Shown in pieces: positions 13,501 to 27,700 of a DNA stretch of 64,000 bases. Source of the stretch: Rostratula benghalensis (taxonomy: Eukaryota; Chordata; Aves; Charadriiformes; Rostratulidae); contig VXAI01000189.1 in assembly GCA_013399305.1 (NCBI GenBank), positions 1,516,173 through 1,580,172 on the forward strand, given 5' to 3'. A program made the position numbers and the translations under genes. Under the pieces are notes generated by a model, which ran no database searches, was not told where the DNA came from, and saw only the letters and a list, made by a program, of their open reading frames with translations. Numbering within the stretch: position 1 is the stretch's first letter; every line of letters starts with the position of its first letter.

Positions 13501-14653
13501 CTTTAAGAAGAAAATAGTTCAAGTGTTCAGATCAGGGACATGATTCTCTTTATTTATTTATTTTCCCTCCTCAATTGCTTCAATGCATTCACATCTTGGA
13601 AGTATATACCTTGACTTTTAATAGTAAAATTCAGGGATCAGTAGTTGAGAGCACTCTCCCTCTCCCTCGCCACACTCTTATTACCAATTATATCTCCTAA
13701 TTGTAATCACTTCCCAACTCTGAAACAGCCACAGCAGCTCACTATGAATGGTTCTGGCAGAACAATGGAAGTTTAGCATTCATTTTGCACAAAGGATCTG
13801 GTCACTCTTCCTCAAGCATTTTTCTCATCAAGGCAGAATTTGGCTTGGAAGCCTATGGAATGCAACTCGTGCTTTTTGATTGTTGTATCTCTGCTGGATT
13901 TTGCAAACAGAAGCGGGAGTTAAAAGGTATCACGTGTAGAAGCCATTGAATTTAAACCCAGTCTTCATTCTTGAGTTCAAACACCTGACACTGCTCATGC
14001 TTTACAAGAGTTTTTCCTGCACAATATGCACTTCAGAAGTACTTTGAAAGATACCATAACCTCATTTAGAACATTTTCAAATTTTATTTGCAACTATTGC
14101 AATTACAAAGAATATAACAATGTAAATTTGCATTTAAAGTGACAACCCTTTCTAATAAACAAGGTCACAAATTAGTGTGCAACTATTCTGGCTTCGGGCA
14201 ATTTTCATGGGATGGAAATTTTCCTGCTTGACAATTTGTCACATTTTACAGCATTGCATTTTCATAGTTCAATACATAGGAACAGAAATACATCTGCTCC
14301 TACTTGGAGAACACTCACATGTATTTCTGAAATATAGAAATACAACTGTTAATTAATGACTTTCATTTGTTTCATTGAGAGGAAGAAAATAGAGAATCCA
14401 TTCGTGGCTTTTGTCAAGTCATGCAATGCACTGAACAGTTCTGATTCTCTCCTCCCTGAATTTATTCTCTAATTACATTTGTAGGGTTTGCCCCTTTTTT
14501 TTTTCTTTTTTTTTCTTTTCTTAAACAGGGGTAAGGATAGAATCACCATCTTGATCACAACCCTGCAGGAGACTGAAGTAAAAAAAAAAACCAAAACCAA
14601 AACTCAAAGAGATGCACACTATTACAAATGCAAACAGCCATCAAATTATCCAG

Positions 14654-14659
14654 TTTATT
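14654..14659 (-). promoter_or_regulatory. Second SEC63 poly(A) signal candidate (AATAAA)
   Basis: AATAAA on the minus strand about 955 bases after the stop, followed by a T/GT-rich stretch (TGTTTGCATTTGTAATAGTG). More AATAAA copies occur at 14461-14466, 14083-14088 and around 13549-13560, so the true 3' end cannot be fixed from sequence alone. Confidence 0.4.
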
Positions 14660-15354
14660 GATGGGAATTCCAAGTTGATACAAAACATGCCCTCTTTGCA
14701 TGTTGTATTTTCCCCTTAAAATGTTTCTGACAGAGTCAGGTAGATTCAGAGCTAAGAATATCCGTCGGCTTCCAGCACGTACCTTTCACAAAGGCATTAC
14801 ACAAAAGCCACCAACTTATGTAACACGTGGTCTCAAAATTGCTTTCAGACGTTTTGTTATCAAAAGACTCAGATCTTGTGCTGATCTGAGAAATAAAGGC
14901 TTAAAAATGTTTTAAGCCATTAACAAGTATCCCATGGCAGAGTCAAGAAAGTTTATGATTTCCATTATAATCTTGGGCATAAAAAGGCAACAGTCCTAAA
15001 AAAGCAGCCCTCCAGAATATATGGAATGTGGCAATGGGTATGATGCCAATTTATAATGATCAAGTTAAGTAAAACAGATTTTTAAAGCTATGAATGATGT
15101 GAGCGGTATCACAGCAAAAATATTTAATGAATACCACAGAACCAATCAAGTCTGAAAGTTGAGCATATGATGTTTCAATCAACAGAGATCTGTAATGTCA
15201 AATATACCAAAATGTTTTCTAAAATAAATTCCTAATGCAGAAAAATTGATTTAAAGTTCGCTCCTAGCTAAATAGTACCTTTAATTTAAATTGGACCCTA
15301 AATTGATCAGACAATACATAGCCCACACTTTCGGACATTTATAATAAAAAAGCT

Positions 15355-15360
15355 TTTATT
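15355..15360 (-). promoter_or_regulatory. Proximal SEC63 poly(A) signal candidate (AATAAA)
   Basis: AATAAA on the minus strand, about 255 bases after the stop. It is followed within 30-50 bases by a GT-rich stretch (GTGTGGGCTATGTATTGTCT), the usual downstream element. It would give a short 3' UTR. Confidence 0.5.
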
Positions 15361-15613
15361 TTCAATTGAAACAAATGCACCATCCTGCACTCGAAGGCCA
15401 TGAGCCATAAGCATATTCCAAGGTGTATCAATGGCAACAGATTTGTTTCACCTCCACTGAGAAGTTACATAATGCACTCTTAATTGGTAAAGAAAAAATT
15501 AAACTCAGCCTTCTCAAAGCTTCTGTACTGTGTTTCTTGGTTATTGTACAGTTCCACAGTCAGACCAAGAGTTTGCAGTGTGCGCGGATATTGTAGTCAA
15601 TCAATAGCATTGT

Positions 15614-15757
15614 TTAATCATCATCTTCCTCCTCTTCCTCCTCCTCCTCAAAACTGTCTTCAAAGCCCTCACTGTCTTCCTGGTCCTCATCACCTTCTAT
15701 TGCTGTATCCCATTGCGGATGATTTTCTGGCACTGGTTTTGCTTCATGAACTTCCAG
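15614..15757 (-). CDS. SEC63: SEC63 exon 21 (last coding exon, acidic tail and stop)
   Basis: Residues 709-755 and the TAA stop at 15614-15616. It starts LEVHEAKPVPENHPQW and ends with eight Glu and three Asp. In the family this acidic C-terminus binds the basic cytosolic N-terminus of SEC62. The acceptor is CCAACTACAG. The Glu run is encoded by mixed GAG/GAA codons, so its length should be fairly stable. Confidence 0.98.
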   Translation of the reverse strand: MEVHEAKPVPENHPQWDTAIEGDEDQEDSEGFEDSFEEEEEEEEDDD

Positions 15758-18700
15758 CTGTAGTTGGATAAAGAAAGAAAGGTGTTACAGGCAATACACA
15801 TCAATTTGGGAAAACAACATCAAACCCCAAAACAAATGATGCCACACACGAAATTGACAGTTAAAGAAAAAACAAAATAAACCACCACCAATGGGCAAAC
15901 AACCAATACCAGAAAAACCCCCAAAACAAACCCAACAACCACTTCCAGAAATAAGGCATGCATCTCATTCATGGGATGCATCTAGGGCAGGAAAATGGCA
16001 CAGCAGGCTGCAAGGTATAAAGCCAGAGCCAACCATACTGCAGGAATAGAATAAACATGCAAAAATGCTTATTAAAATATGCAGACACTGGAAAGCATCA
16101 CAAACTTTAGCCCCATTTCACCCAGCATAAAATTGCCTCTACTGGCATCAGCCAAAACCAGCTTCTAAGTCCTGCCTTGCCACTGGTTTCAATTAGGACA
16201 GGTTGAATTCGTAAAGATTACACAACTTCTGGGGTTTTAATAACCATATAAAGTAGCTTTCAATGTAGTACAAATACATAACACAATTATACATTACCTT
16301 CAACGGTTTAAGCTGGTCCAAACCCATATATGAATCCGATCTTAAATAAACCATGTACTGATAGTTTCCAGGCTTGCCTGGTGCTGGGAACTTCAGCTCT
16401 ACCTACAAAACAGAATTCACGTTGTAAGTTCTTACTGCTTTCAAGTGACACGTTAGAGTAAGTATCCAAGTACACTAATGAGCAATAAATACTACTACAG
16501 AATATTTTTTTTCTTAAAAAAAAATACCAGTTTCTTACAAGTGACACTTCTTTGAAAATCTCTCTGTAATAAAACACCTGCAGAAAAGAGACAGAATACT
16601 CAAGCACAATACCTTCCACGAGAGCTGAGCAGTTGAGTCACTTTTTTTTCCCCTGAATTAGATCAAAGTAACTGTGTTTTTAAGGACACAATTTCAATTT
16701 GTTTTATGCTTCCTAAGTCTTAAAAACCCAAACAGGTTAAAACAGTCTGCTGGAAGTGTTAGCTTAATTCTTACTTGAAATTGTACATAAAATCTACTCT
16801 GAAAGAACAAAACATATCAAATCTCCATTTCCAGAAAAGCATAGAGCACAGCCAAAGGTTACAGTCTCAGGAAGGTTCATATGAGCTGAGGCAAATTAAT
16901 TTGTCACAGCCTTTGCTATACAGAGAAAGAACATTTAGTATTTCTCACACATTTGAATAACTGTAAGAGTGATCATTGTGTACAAATACTTGTTTTCATC
17001 AGCTTTTGATATCAGGGAAAAAAACCAAAACCATATTCTTCACAGAAACTTGAAAGTCTTCTTAAATTATCTCTTCTTTCTCCATTATCAATTTTCTTTT
17101 ATCAGGATAGTAAAATTTGTTTCCCATCTTAAAAGTATGGAAAAAAATATTAAAATCTAGGTGTATTTGCATACCATAAGACACTTCAGTACAGTTTTGC
17201 AATAACCTTAAAAGAAAAGTTCTTTAAGTACTTTACCTCTTCTTTATCTTTTAGTGTACAAACGTGATATGGCATACATATTAGCATCTGCTCCTTCCGA
17301 TCTGCAATATACAGCCACCACCATTCTTGTTTTTCCTTTCATAAAAGAATTAAAAAAAAAAACAAGCAACAAAACAGGATTATTGAAGCCATGTAAAATT
17401 ATGCCCCAACACTTTGTTACAGGTAATTATGATTCACTGGTGATGATACAGCTAGAAAGGAGGTGGTCTGTGGTTGGTTGGGTTTTTTTTAAACTCTTGG
17501 ATGTGTTCGAATATAGTATATAACTGCACACTGAAAGCAGTGAGGTTATCACAAGTAACTAGTGGTCTCTAAAGGCTTCATTCAGCCTAATACATACCCA
17601 GCCTGAGCTACTATGTGGGACATGGACCTGCTCTGAAGAACTGTGTCCTCTAAGGATTAACAAGCAGCTCCATACTTGTTCTACCTCAGGTCCTTTAAGA
17701 GAAACTCAGCCTGGAAAAAAAAGGTTAGTATACATAGGAAGGCATGCCAAAAGACGGATAAAACACTCTGCCCAGTAAATGATCTTTTTCAGGAAAGTAT
17801 GTTTTGAGTCACTTCTCTCCCCATCCAAAAAGCAGGAATGTCCTGAAAGGAGGAATTTGGACATAGTGTGATTTAACGTCTAGGAAGGCAGTATCAGAAT
17901 TTGTAAAAGATACCCAGCAACTGCTGCCTATCACACACACCTTTCAAAATAGCTACAGGTCTCAAAGGCCTTGTCACTGCAGGCACTAAAACATAGTTTC
18001 TACACTAAATGAAATTAAATGAGTGCAGTTCTTCATAAAAGAGGGCAACTCTGTACAAAAATAATAAGTTTATTCTTCAATTGGAGTCAGATTTTTAAGA
18101 TTGTGATGCAGTTCAGCAGCATGGACACGACCATTTTCAAGTAGGAAAGACCACAGCTCTTCAACATCAACTGCTCTTCATTTAGCCACTATTCCCTTTT
18201 GGTTAACCCTCTGGCACATGTTTTAGGCAAAATCCACTTTGCTTTAATAGAAGTTGAAAACTCTCTATAGCATAGAAGATAGTTCAGTACTGCAAAGCAA
18301 GCTTCAGTTCCTTCACTTCCCCAAGTCTTTTCTTTAAAAAAGTGAGGGTGGGGAGGGAGACTTCTTCAGTTTTATGAAGAAGTATTTGAGTAGATAGGTA
18401 ATAGTCATAACAGTATAATGTTACCCTTAGGGAGAAAAAAAAAAAAAAGGGGGGGGGGGGGAAAGGGGGGGAACCCTGGCCTTTTAGACAACCCAAATGG
18501 CAGATTGCTGAACTGTTTTCCAAACCAATTTTTACACGTCCCTGATGGTCTGATGACATTTGTGACAGCCCAGAGCCCAAGAGAGCACATCTTATAACAG
18601 TTACAAGTCAAGCTCCAAACCAGGAGGCTAATGTTTATATATTTACACCACCAACAGTCAGAGGGTTGCCCCAGTGCCACATGAAAGTGGTTGCTTTGTT

Positions 18701-21700
18701 TTGCTCCATTTTTTAACCTAACAGCATTAGAAGGATTGAAGGAAAGGATACAGTGGAATTCACCAGCACCACTGAGCCTCTTCCAAATTCCACAAGTGGG
18801 AAGCAAATGCTGTTAATATATAGAGTTTGAAGAATTCTTGTCTCTACAGAAAGAGACAAAAGTTCAAGAGTTTTGGTGTGGTGGGATTTTTTGGGTGGTT
18901 TTTGGTGTTATTTTGTTTTTTTCATTTTTTAAATGCTTCAGAAGCCAGTGTTTGGTGATCTGAAACTTAAATACTGCAGGTTGAAAATTTACAAGAGCTA
19001 TTAACTCTTCTCTTTTCAAGTGACTAATTGCTATGCTAGTAATAAACGTCATCATCTCACTGAAATAATCAACTGGAAAACTACAGATTTACAACAGCAA
19101 GACACTCACACCAGCAACCAAACACCCTGATTAGCCCCGTTGAGTTCCAGAGCAGGAGTTTAAAATTAACTCAATATGTTAATGCCCATTTTATAGTCTA
19201 TAAAAGTAAAAGCAACTGCATCACAGTGAAGCAACAGCATTCCATCACGTCTTTAGCACAACAGGAACTGAGAAGAGGACAAAACCCTATTCACATACTA
19301 TTTAAGACTAGAATTCGTAGAATTATAAGAAGTCCTTTTACCAACTATTCTAAGTGATTTCTTTAAGAAAAACTGTCCCATGTGATTACAAGGCATAAGT
19401 TATTTTATCTGTAAGTTTCAACATTAAATATAATGTCAATCTGCTTGACAGCTGTAGCAAAGAACAATCTTATGCAGTCAAAGTGTTTATTTCCTAGCCA
19501 AGGGGCCTCTAGGAATAGAGGGATAAACAGTATAAATAGCACAGATGAAAGGAACTACAGGAGCAAGATCCATTACAGAAATGGCTACTCGCCATTTTGG
19601 GCCTATAAGGAGTCTGATCACAGAAAAAAAGGAACTGCATTTGTATCAATAGCAACCACCAAATGGTTTTTCACAAAAACTGGTAAAAATAACAGCCGTG
19701 TGTGCGTAAAAAAATACCAGAACAAACACTAATCATTGATCTAATGGTCAATCTAAAGAGTAAACTCTTTGGAAGTAAAGCTCCTGACCCCAAAAGTACC
19801 ATTGCTTTTTTACAGAAAGGACAACTGTGCAGGAGTATCATTTTCCTCTCTCTTATTGGGTGGAATTTTAAGTTTACGCCTGTGAGAATCTGGCAAGCTA
19901 ACAGGCAAGCAGGCAAAATGCCCTTTAACAGATGGGTGCAAGGTTTGGCGTGCCAGGGAACCAGTATGTTCGTGAAATTGGAACACCAGGGCCAGTTTCT
20001 GCCTAAAAATGTCAAAACTACAATCTGTGCAGTTTCTGGATCCATGGATGCAAGAGCAGGAAATAATTATTTAGGAACCTGCATAGATTAAAGATGCATC
20101 TCTGGCAGATTAATCAACTGCCCCAAAACAGTGTTAAGACTACACTCAAACATCTGTAAATTCTGGGAATACAGAGAATTCACACAACTACAGCGTTTCA
20201 TCCTTAACTCTGCATCTCTGAACCAGCCATGACCACAATACATGTAATACTCTAAATCACAGATGAAAAAACCACCCAGAGAATACAATGGATTTTGCTC
20301 TTCAGAGGTCGCAAATCAACTTTATCTGAACACGCCACAGCTGCAGCTACAGCTAAATACAGCTGCATTCAACTTTCAGGAAACCAGAGAAGAGAGGTTA
20401 GAAAATTTACAGCTGCAGGGCCATGAATTAATACGTGTGTATCTTTCAAGTTCAAGTATTCAGTTCAGCCCTAAATAGATTTCTTTTTTTTCTTTTTTTT
20501 TTTCTTTTTTTTTTTTTGCTTAGTACTGTATTTAGGTTTTATCATAAAACCCACCAGCAGCTTGGTTACAGACAGCTGAAGCTTAAGCAGCTTTGTACAG
20601 AGTAAGAATAAGTGAAGCCTCTGAAGACACCCTCAGTGCAATAGAAAGAAAATACGAATAGTTAGCACCCCTGTGGCGCTGGGCACAGCCCTCACTCGCT
20701 GTTTGAGCTCAGACTGATGACCAAAGCCAGCTGCCTTCGCAGCAAGGAGGTATTAAGGCTCAGCTGCATATTTGACATGATCTAAGGCAGCCCGAAGAGC
20801 AGAATGCCAGTACACCTTTTCCTGTTACACTGCTGTACTGCTGGAAGCTGTACTGAGAGATGGGAGGGTACCCAACACTGCCAGGGAAATACAACCATTA
20901 CAAAGCTAGATGTCATGAAGCCACACAACTCTCAGTCAAAACCTTCCAGAAAACAATTTATTTGGTTTATTTGTATATCCTGTCTGGCTCCTTAGCAACA
21001 GGTCTTGCTTCCCCTACTTTGCTTTCTAGTGATGGCAGAGGTAGGTAAGAACAGCAGGAACACCTGCGATCACAAGCATGGGGACAGTGGCGTATGTTCT
21101 GCACACACGACAAGCTGCACAGGGTATAGACAAAGAGCCTTGGGGACTGAAATGAAGGAGCCCAGTGTATTCCTCCTTTTTCATGTTTTCTTGTTCTTCC
21201 TCATCTCAGTTGTCTCCTTTAAGCCACAAGAGGAAGCCTAAGCCTTGCATCCCACCTCCCATTTACCGGAGGGATGAGAGAGAAGAGATCCTAGACTAGT
21301 TCCCCAGTCAGACAGATGGGAAGCAGAGGAAACCCTCTGAAACACTTCCCTGGAAAGACAGTGTGGCCAAATACTCCTTCCCCCTGGTTCCAATCTGGTC
21401 ACCTTCCTAAGATTTAAATTACTTGCTCAGAAAACAAATCCCACACTTAAAAAAAAAAAAATAAAATCTTTTTTTAAAGTTTCATTGCTGTAATGGGTTT
21501 TCAGACAGCTACTGAATAATTAGCTGTTTGTGTAAGTAACAACTGATATATGGGAACATACCTTCAACACCAAAGGCTGCTGTAGAGACATCTTAGCCCA
21601 TCTACTACAGTAAGTCACCACTCTCAAGTACATCCTCTTCTCTGACACCCATCCATACCCAACCTTATATTTTTGAGCTTTACGGGAAAGATTGTTCCAC

Positions 21701-24700
21701 AATTGGCTTCTGCCACTTCTAAACTACATTGTGGTGGAAAGAAACAGCTTTGCCAACCCTTTCCATCTTCCACAGCTGCACGCTGTGTTGCCACCACGCT
21801 GTTGTATTGAGACCTGAAGTCAAGCAGCAAGCCAAAACAAATTTGCTGATCCAAACAACCCCCAAAATTTCCTGTCATTTTTGTTATCACAGGAAGGGTC
21901 AGGATCTCCCCCTACTCACTGGCACTTGCAGTTAAAGAGTAAGTAAGTAACACTACCTGTAACTACTGTGCTTTCACATTCCATTGGGGGGAAAAAAAAA
22001 AAAAAAAAAAAAAAAAAACAAGAGAGAAGAAAAGGACTATAACTTAGATCCCTATGTATCTGAAAGGTTTCATTCTGAATCTATCTATATGTAGCAGATC
22101 AGTAGGAAAAGAAAAAAACCTTCAAGCTTTATTGCCACCAAAAAGAAACTTGAAATTCTATTCAAGTTTGCAAATCTCTGGGAACTGGACAGAAACAATA
22201 ACACATTATAAGTTTTTAGGAAAGTATCTGAAGGAATTTAAGAGGATTTTATAAATTAAGACTTTTTAAATGAAGATTAGTGTTTTTTCAAGTATTAGAC
22301 TTTTTAAAAGCCCATTATTTACAGTAAAAATATTTAAAAAGCAATTAATTTGTATTATATTAATTCTCATGTTTCACAACTGCAATGGATTTCTATTACT
22401 GACCTCAGGGAAGAAAAGACTGTAAACAGGATGTGTTATCTTTGACTTCGTTTCAAGAAGGGCTCGTTCCTTTCTCTGTATACTTTGCTGTAATTCTTGC
22501 CACTCCTGTCAAAGATAAAGAGTTACTGTGCACTAGCCCTCTTTGGCATTAAAGAGACAGACATTTTAGCCCATGAAAATGATACATATGACAAGCTCTT
22601 GTGCTATACTAAACAATGCAAAAGGGAAAGGTACATAGAGATTAGGTTACACAGTATGATTAAAGGCAAAAATAATCAAGCAACCATAAAACTGAAGAGA
22701 CCATTCATGTTAATGCTTTTCTAAAAGGACAACCTAAAAGCATGGATCTATGGGGCTTGCACACATTCTTCAAAACTCACCTCTACAGCACTGCCTGTAA
22801 ATACTCACTACCTGAATTGAAAGAGTCCTGATTACAAACTTGATGTTTCTTTTCCCATCAGAAGCTTATTCTCGCCCTGCACAGGGCTTCCAGCTGTCAC
22901 TCTCAAATCTTCCACCTTAAGACTTGTGGTGCCGAAATCATCTACCACCACAATGCCTCTCAATTACAACCTCTCAATCCACAATTGCAAATTACTATCT
23001 TAATAATTAAGTTACTAGAGTTTATTAAGCCCATGTATAGTTTGTTCAACTACTGCATGCTTAAGTATGCATTATGCAGCATGCAACTGCACATGAAATA
23101 TGAAGTTCAAAGGAGAGGCTTTACCTCACAAAATCTGCAGCAGCCAGTAATCAAATTAAATTGTAAGAAACATTACAATCTTTCCTTGAAGTTAAGCTAT
23201 CTTTCTAATGTCATTTTTAAGTTTTCTGTCTATTCTGCAAAGACCCTTCACTGCTCTCTGAAACAGGCTCACAATGACAAAGCTCTTATGCCGGAATGAG
23301 GTCTGAAAATCTCTGGAGAACAGATATTACTCCTTCATCCTAGTGTTGCCTAGCCTGAGGGGATGCTAGAGGATTAAAATGCATTTTCTCTCAACCCCAG
23401 AGGCAACATTACCCTTCAAGAAAAAGTAAGGCTTACAGCTTCATCATCTTTGTTTTGCTTCTCATCTTGTTCTCTGTCAGAATCTCTGTCACTTCCATCA
23501 TCTTTTTCACTTTGAGAGTCCCTGTTTGTTTCTTCTTCTTCAGATTCACTTCCTTTATCAGAGATCTCATCATCTTCTTCCTTTGCAACTACTTCCTAAT
23601 GGGAAAGAAAAAATAAAACAAACAAACAAAACCCTCTAACTTAGTTTGTCTGCATTATTGTAGTAGGCAGCATTCACAGCACCTCTCTTAAGGTCATAGC
23701 TCTTATTTCCCATTCTGATCTACACTCTTCTGATATCACAGAGGATATCTACAGCAAAGATTAATCCTTTTCACCTTGTGTGCTAAGAGGAGCGGGGAAG
23801 CAATTTTCTTTCTCCATGTGGCATCCACAACAAAAACAGGAAAAAACGGTATTTGATTCTGGGGCCGCATTTCAAAAAATCGTAAGAAAAGAAGAGAGAA
23901 TATAAGAAAGTACCTACAATGTGGCCCATGACGTGGAGAAAACACCACATAGTAGTGTGTAGTGTAGTAGCATAAAGGTACTAAAGCTACTTAATTTACC
24001 AGAAGAAAATACCATTTCAGGTTTTATTTCCTCTAGAGAAGTAGAGGATACAGAACAATTTGCCTCTCAGAAGGCACCATAACAAGAAGTAATAAGGAGG
24101 GACTATGAAGACAGACTTCTAAAGTAGCTGGGCACAGCTTTTAGCAGAGGCCACTGGAAATACTACTGTAGTGCTTCCCTGATTATTTTACCAGTATTTT
24201 TTAAACATGAAAGAAAAAACACTATTTTAGGAGATATGGTTTACAAAAGCAGAGAATTAAATGTAACAGACAGATAAAAAAAAAAAAAAAGAAAAAACCC
24301 AACATGAAATTAGGAGTGATAAACTGAACAAAACACTAAAATTGAATGAATCTATGAGCTACCCCATTAGCTTGTTTTTGCTTCTGTTGTTTCGGTGGCT
24401 GCAACGAAGGTGGCACAGGCTTCTTTTTCAATGGCTTCTTTTTCTTTGATTTTGAAGCTTTCTTGGTTCCTTTATTCCTTTGCTGCCATCCTTTGCTCTT
24501 AACTTTGTTGACATCTCCTTGCTGTAAGAAAGCAGTATTTTAAATATTTATTCTGTTCATTAAATTTCAGGCATTCACTGAACTTTAAGCATTTTAAAGT
24601 TACATCTAACTTGTAACTTAGAAAGTTAGAAAGCATAGCTCAAGAGACATTTCAGTAGGCAATTCTGGAAAAAAAGAATGCATGAGAAGCACACAATTAG

Positions 24701-27700
24701 AAACTCAAGATCTGAAAGAAAGTTCTCTTTAGCTAGCACAAGGCACATTCATTGTTCACTTACCCCATCTTCTGTTGGTTGCTCTTCTGCTGCACATATA
24801 GACTGCTCCTTTTCAAACACTTCCTGATTAGAGAAATATGTGAAAATTATTAATGCCTCTCTGCACCAAAAGAGCAAATTATTATCTTATATTTGAACTT
24901 CAATCATCTTAATCAGGTCTGAAGGTTTTACTCATTATGACAAATTATTTTATTAGTGACAAACACAACAGGAGGTTAACAGATCAAAATTAAACAGTTT
25001 CAGCATTTGGTCTAGGATTTTTCCATCACTAGCATTATAAAGAAATTTAGTAACAACATGTCATCTTGTTCCAAAGAATCTACTTTTTTTATAAAGCACA
25101 GAAATCCTGCATCACAAAAGCAAGCTGTAGTAAAAATGCAAATGCTGCTCCAGTTGCCAGAGCATTAAAAACTTCAACAGCTGCACTGCTACTCAGGGAC
25201 ACAGGACAACAAATCAAACCAGAAATATGAAACGTTAAGACAAAACACGTTAGCATTATGTAGACTAGAACATCTCTATGCAAATGGAATTTTTTCATGC
25301 ATGTCTTTCTTCAAAACATACTACATGCCATTTAAAAAAAACCCAAAACTAACTAATAAGGAGCCATCTTATATAAAGATGACAAATATGAGATACCACC
25401 ATAAAAAAGCTTAAATGATTATTTGAATAGTACAGGTGCAAAAATTGACACCGTATGCTTTGTTAGCTGAAAGTTCATTTTGTTTCTGTGCATTAAGTTT
25501 TTTGGCCAAAGGAAGGCATTACCAAATTTAAGCTAAAAAAATAGCATAAGTCATAAGTTTAACTACTAGGGTGTAGTACTATTTTGATTATGCCCCACTG
25601 CTACCCATTCAGCAGTTCACTTTCTTAATGTGGCACTGGTGTACCTCCTTTTTATTCAGTCATGGATATTCTGCCAGACTGAGTTTCTTTCATAAAAGCG
25701 ACTGAAACACCCAAGAGAGATGTAACGTTATGAGCCCACATAAAGTGAAATCAAACACTGTCCCAAGGACCTGAGTGAATACTTTATTCTAGTTCAAAAC
25801 CAAAGTTTCTGAATGTCTCTTTTCCTGTTATTTACAAACCTCAGGGCAGTATTGCTTGCCATATTCTTTTACTGTTCCCTAGACAACTGCAACGGGTCAG
25901 AGTGAACTTTGGTTTGATTCCAGGAAAACTTTTGAGTTCAGAACAAAAAAACTACAAGGAAGGATTAAGAGCACAAGTTCTCAATTTCAAATCTTAATTT
26001 TACAGCTATAGCTGAAAAACACTATGTTAAGCTTGCAAAGGAAAAAATGCCTGTTTATTAGCATATACTTGAGGTTACCCTAAAAAAAACCCACAAGTAT
26101 CCTTAATACTTACTGCCATGGTCTGTCTTGTTAGTGTGACCAGAACAGTGACAAGAGAGCCTACTGTAATGTTGTTGCTGTCCTCGTCATCCAAAACTAG
26201 TGTAAAAGAAAAGCAACACATCTATTAAGCTTCTTTAAAGCCTTTTTATCTCACTAAACACTGTTTCTGTCTAAACATCAGCATGCAAATTCCAAAATTG
26301 TTAACAAAAAATTATTTGAAAATATTATTTAGTAAGTCACCCACAGGCTCAAACATACTACCAGGATGAGGGCTGGTAACTCAGCAAACTATAAAACAGC
26401 AACATTGAGTTTGAAATTTTAATTGCATGAAAGTTACAAAATTCAAAGTTAGAGCTGCTGTGGGAACCATAACTCTGTGATATTGTGCATTATATATTAA
26501 AGCACAAAACTTCAGAAACATGAAATACCACACATGACCAAAGGGACTCTATTATATTTGTTCTGGGAATCATAACTTTGATTTTCCTGACTTCCATATG
26601 ATTAACAACTCAATTTCAATGCCACATTAACAATCACGCATTTAATTCTTTTTTAAGTAGACGGCAAAGGAAAATTAAAGAACAGCAGTGATTATTTTAA
26701 TTAAGACATCAAAGAAAGCCACTGACAAGTTTATCTCTCCAGTCTAGGAACAGGAGAACGTCCCAGTTTGGGGAGGAATAGAATTACATCCCAGTGTGGA
26801 TTTCCCACTACCACCACCCAAGAAAGCAGTGTTACTCTTCACTAGTTTTACATGTATATTTTATATAATGCTAATATCGAGTTAAATAGAAAAGCATATG
26901 CATTGATTAGTTGTCCATACCACACCTTGGTACAATTGTGTGACAAATGAAGACTACAGGCAGAACAGGATTGCTTGCCAAAACATGGGAGGGTAATCCA
27001 AGGCTAAATTTTAAACAGATTTACACCACTGCATACAATCCTGTGATACAAGATAAAGTCTTTTTTTCTGTTTATTTTCAAAAACACACATAAAATTTAG
27101 AAACACCAAATTTAACAGACTTTTGTTTCTTTAACAGAAGAAGCTTGTTTGCTTCTCACATGGGACTATGCATGAAGCAAATCACAAGTTAGGCTCCCCA
27201 AACAAAATGTATCACAGTTCGAATTTGATCACTGCAACCCCAGTAACAATACAAATTAGAAACAACCTTTGAAATATCTCATATTTATTAGTACTGATCT
27301 TCTACAAAGCAAAGGAGACCATGGAACCGAGTCACTGTCCACTGAAAGGCTGCCTAACAGGAACTGCTTAATGATACACCTAATCTTCAGGGAGGAAGAG
27401 CATTATACATTCACTGAAAAAGTGCAACAAAAGGTATCTAAGTATAGCATGGACAAATTCTGCCAGATATAAAAAACATAGAAGGATTATCACAAATGAA
27501 CCCATGAATATTTAGTCAGCAGGGTCCCCAACTCAAAGTCTCACAAAGTACTCTCCAAAGCTGGAGTAAGCTGGGCATAAATTCCGGAATAAGCACAACT
27601 TTTTAAGATAGCTAATAAAAGTGGTATTTCGACCAGAAATTCACATTGCTCATAAAATATTAAATCAATGGATGAAAATACCAGATAAGCTCCTGTAGGA

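Larger units (their letters stand above)
13501..15613 (-). other. SEC63 3' UTR and 3' flank (extent uncertain)
   Basis: AT-rich DNA directly after the SEC63 stop. At least the part down to the chosen poly(A) site is 3' UTR; human SEC63 has a multi-kilobase 3' UTR by memory, so most of this stretch may be transcribed. Apart from poly(A) signals and short T/C tracts near 14500, I see no repeat or convincing reading frame. Confidence 0.55.
15758..22403 (-). other. SEC63 introns between exons 18 and 21
   Basis: Introns 15758-16297, 16403-17236 and 17336-22403. AT-rich, with homopolymer tracts (listed separately) but no recognised transposon, RNA gene or extra exon. The open frames at 18284-18806 and 19671-20091 are short, overlap each other on both strands and cross the purine tract. 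Confidence 0.7.

Noticed and set aside
14700..14915. 71-codon plus-strand frame
   Set aside because: It lies antisense in the SEC63 3' UTR/flank, with no recognisable domain or splice context.
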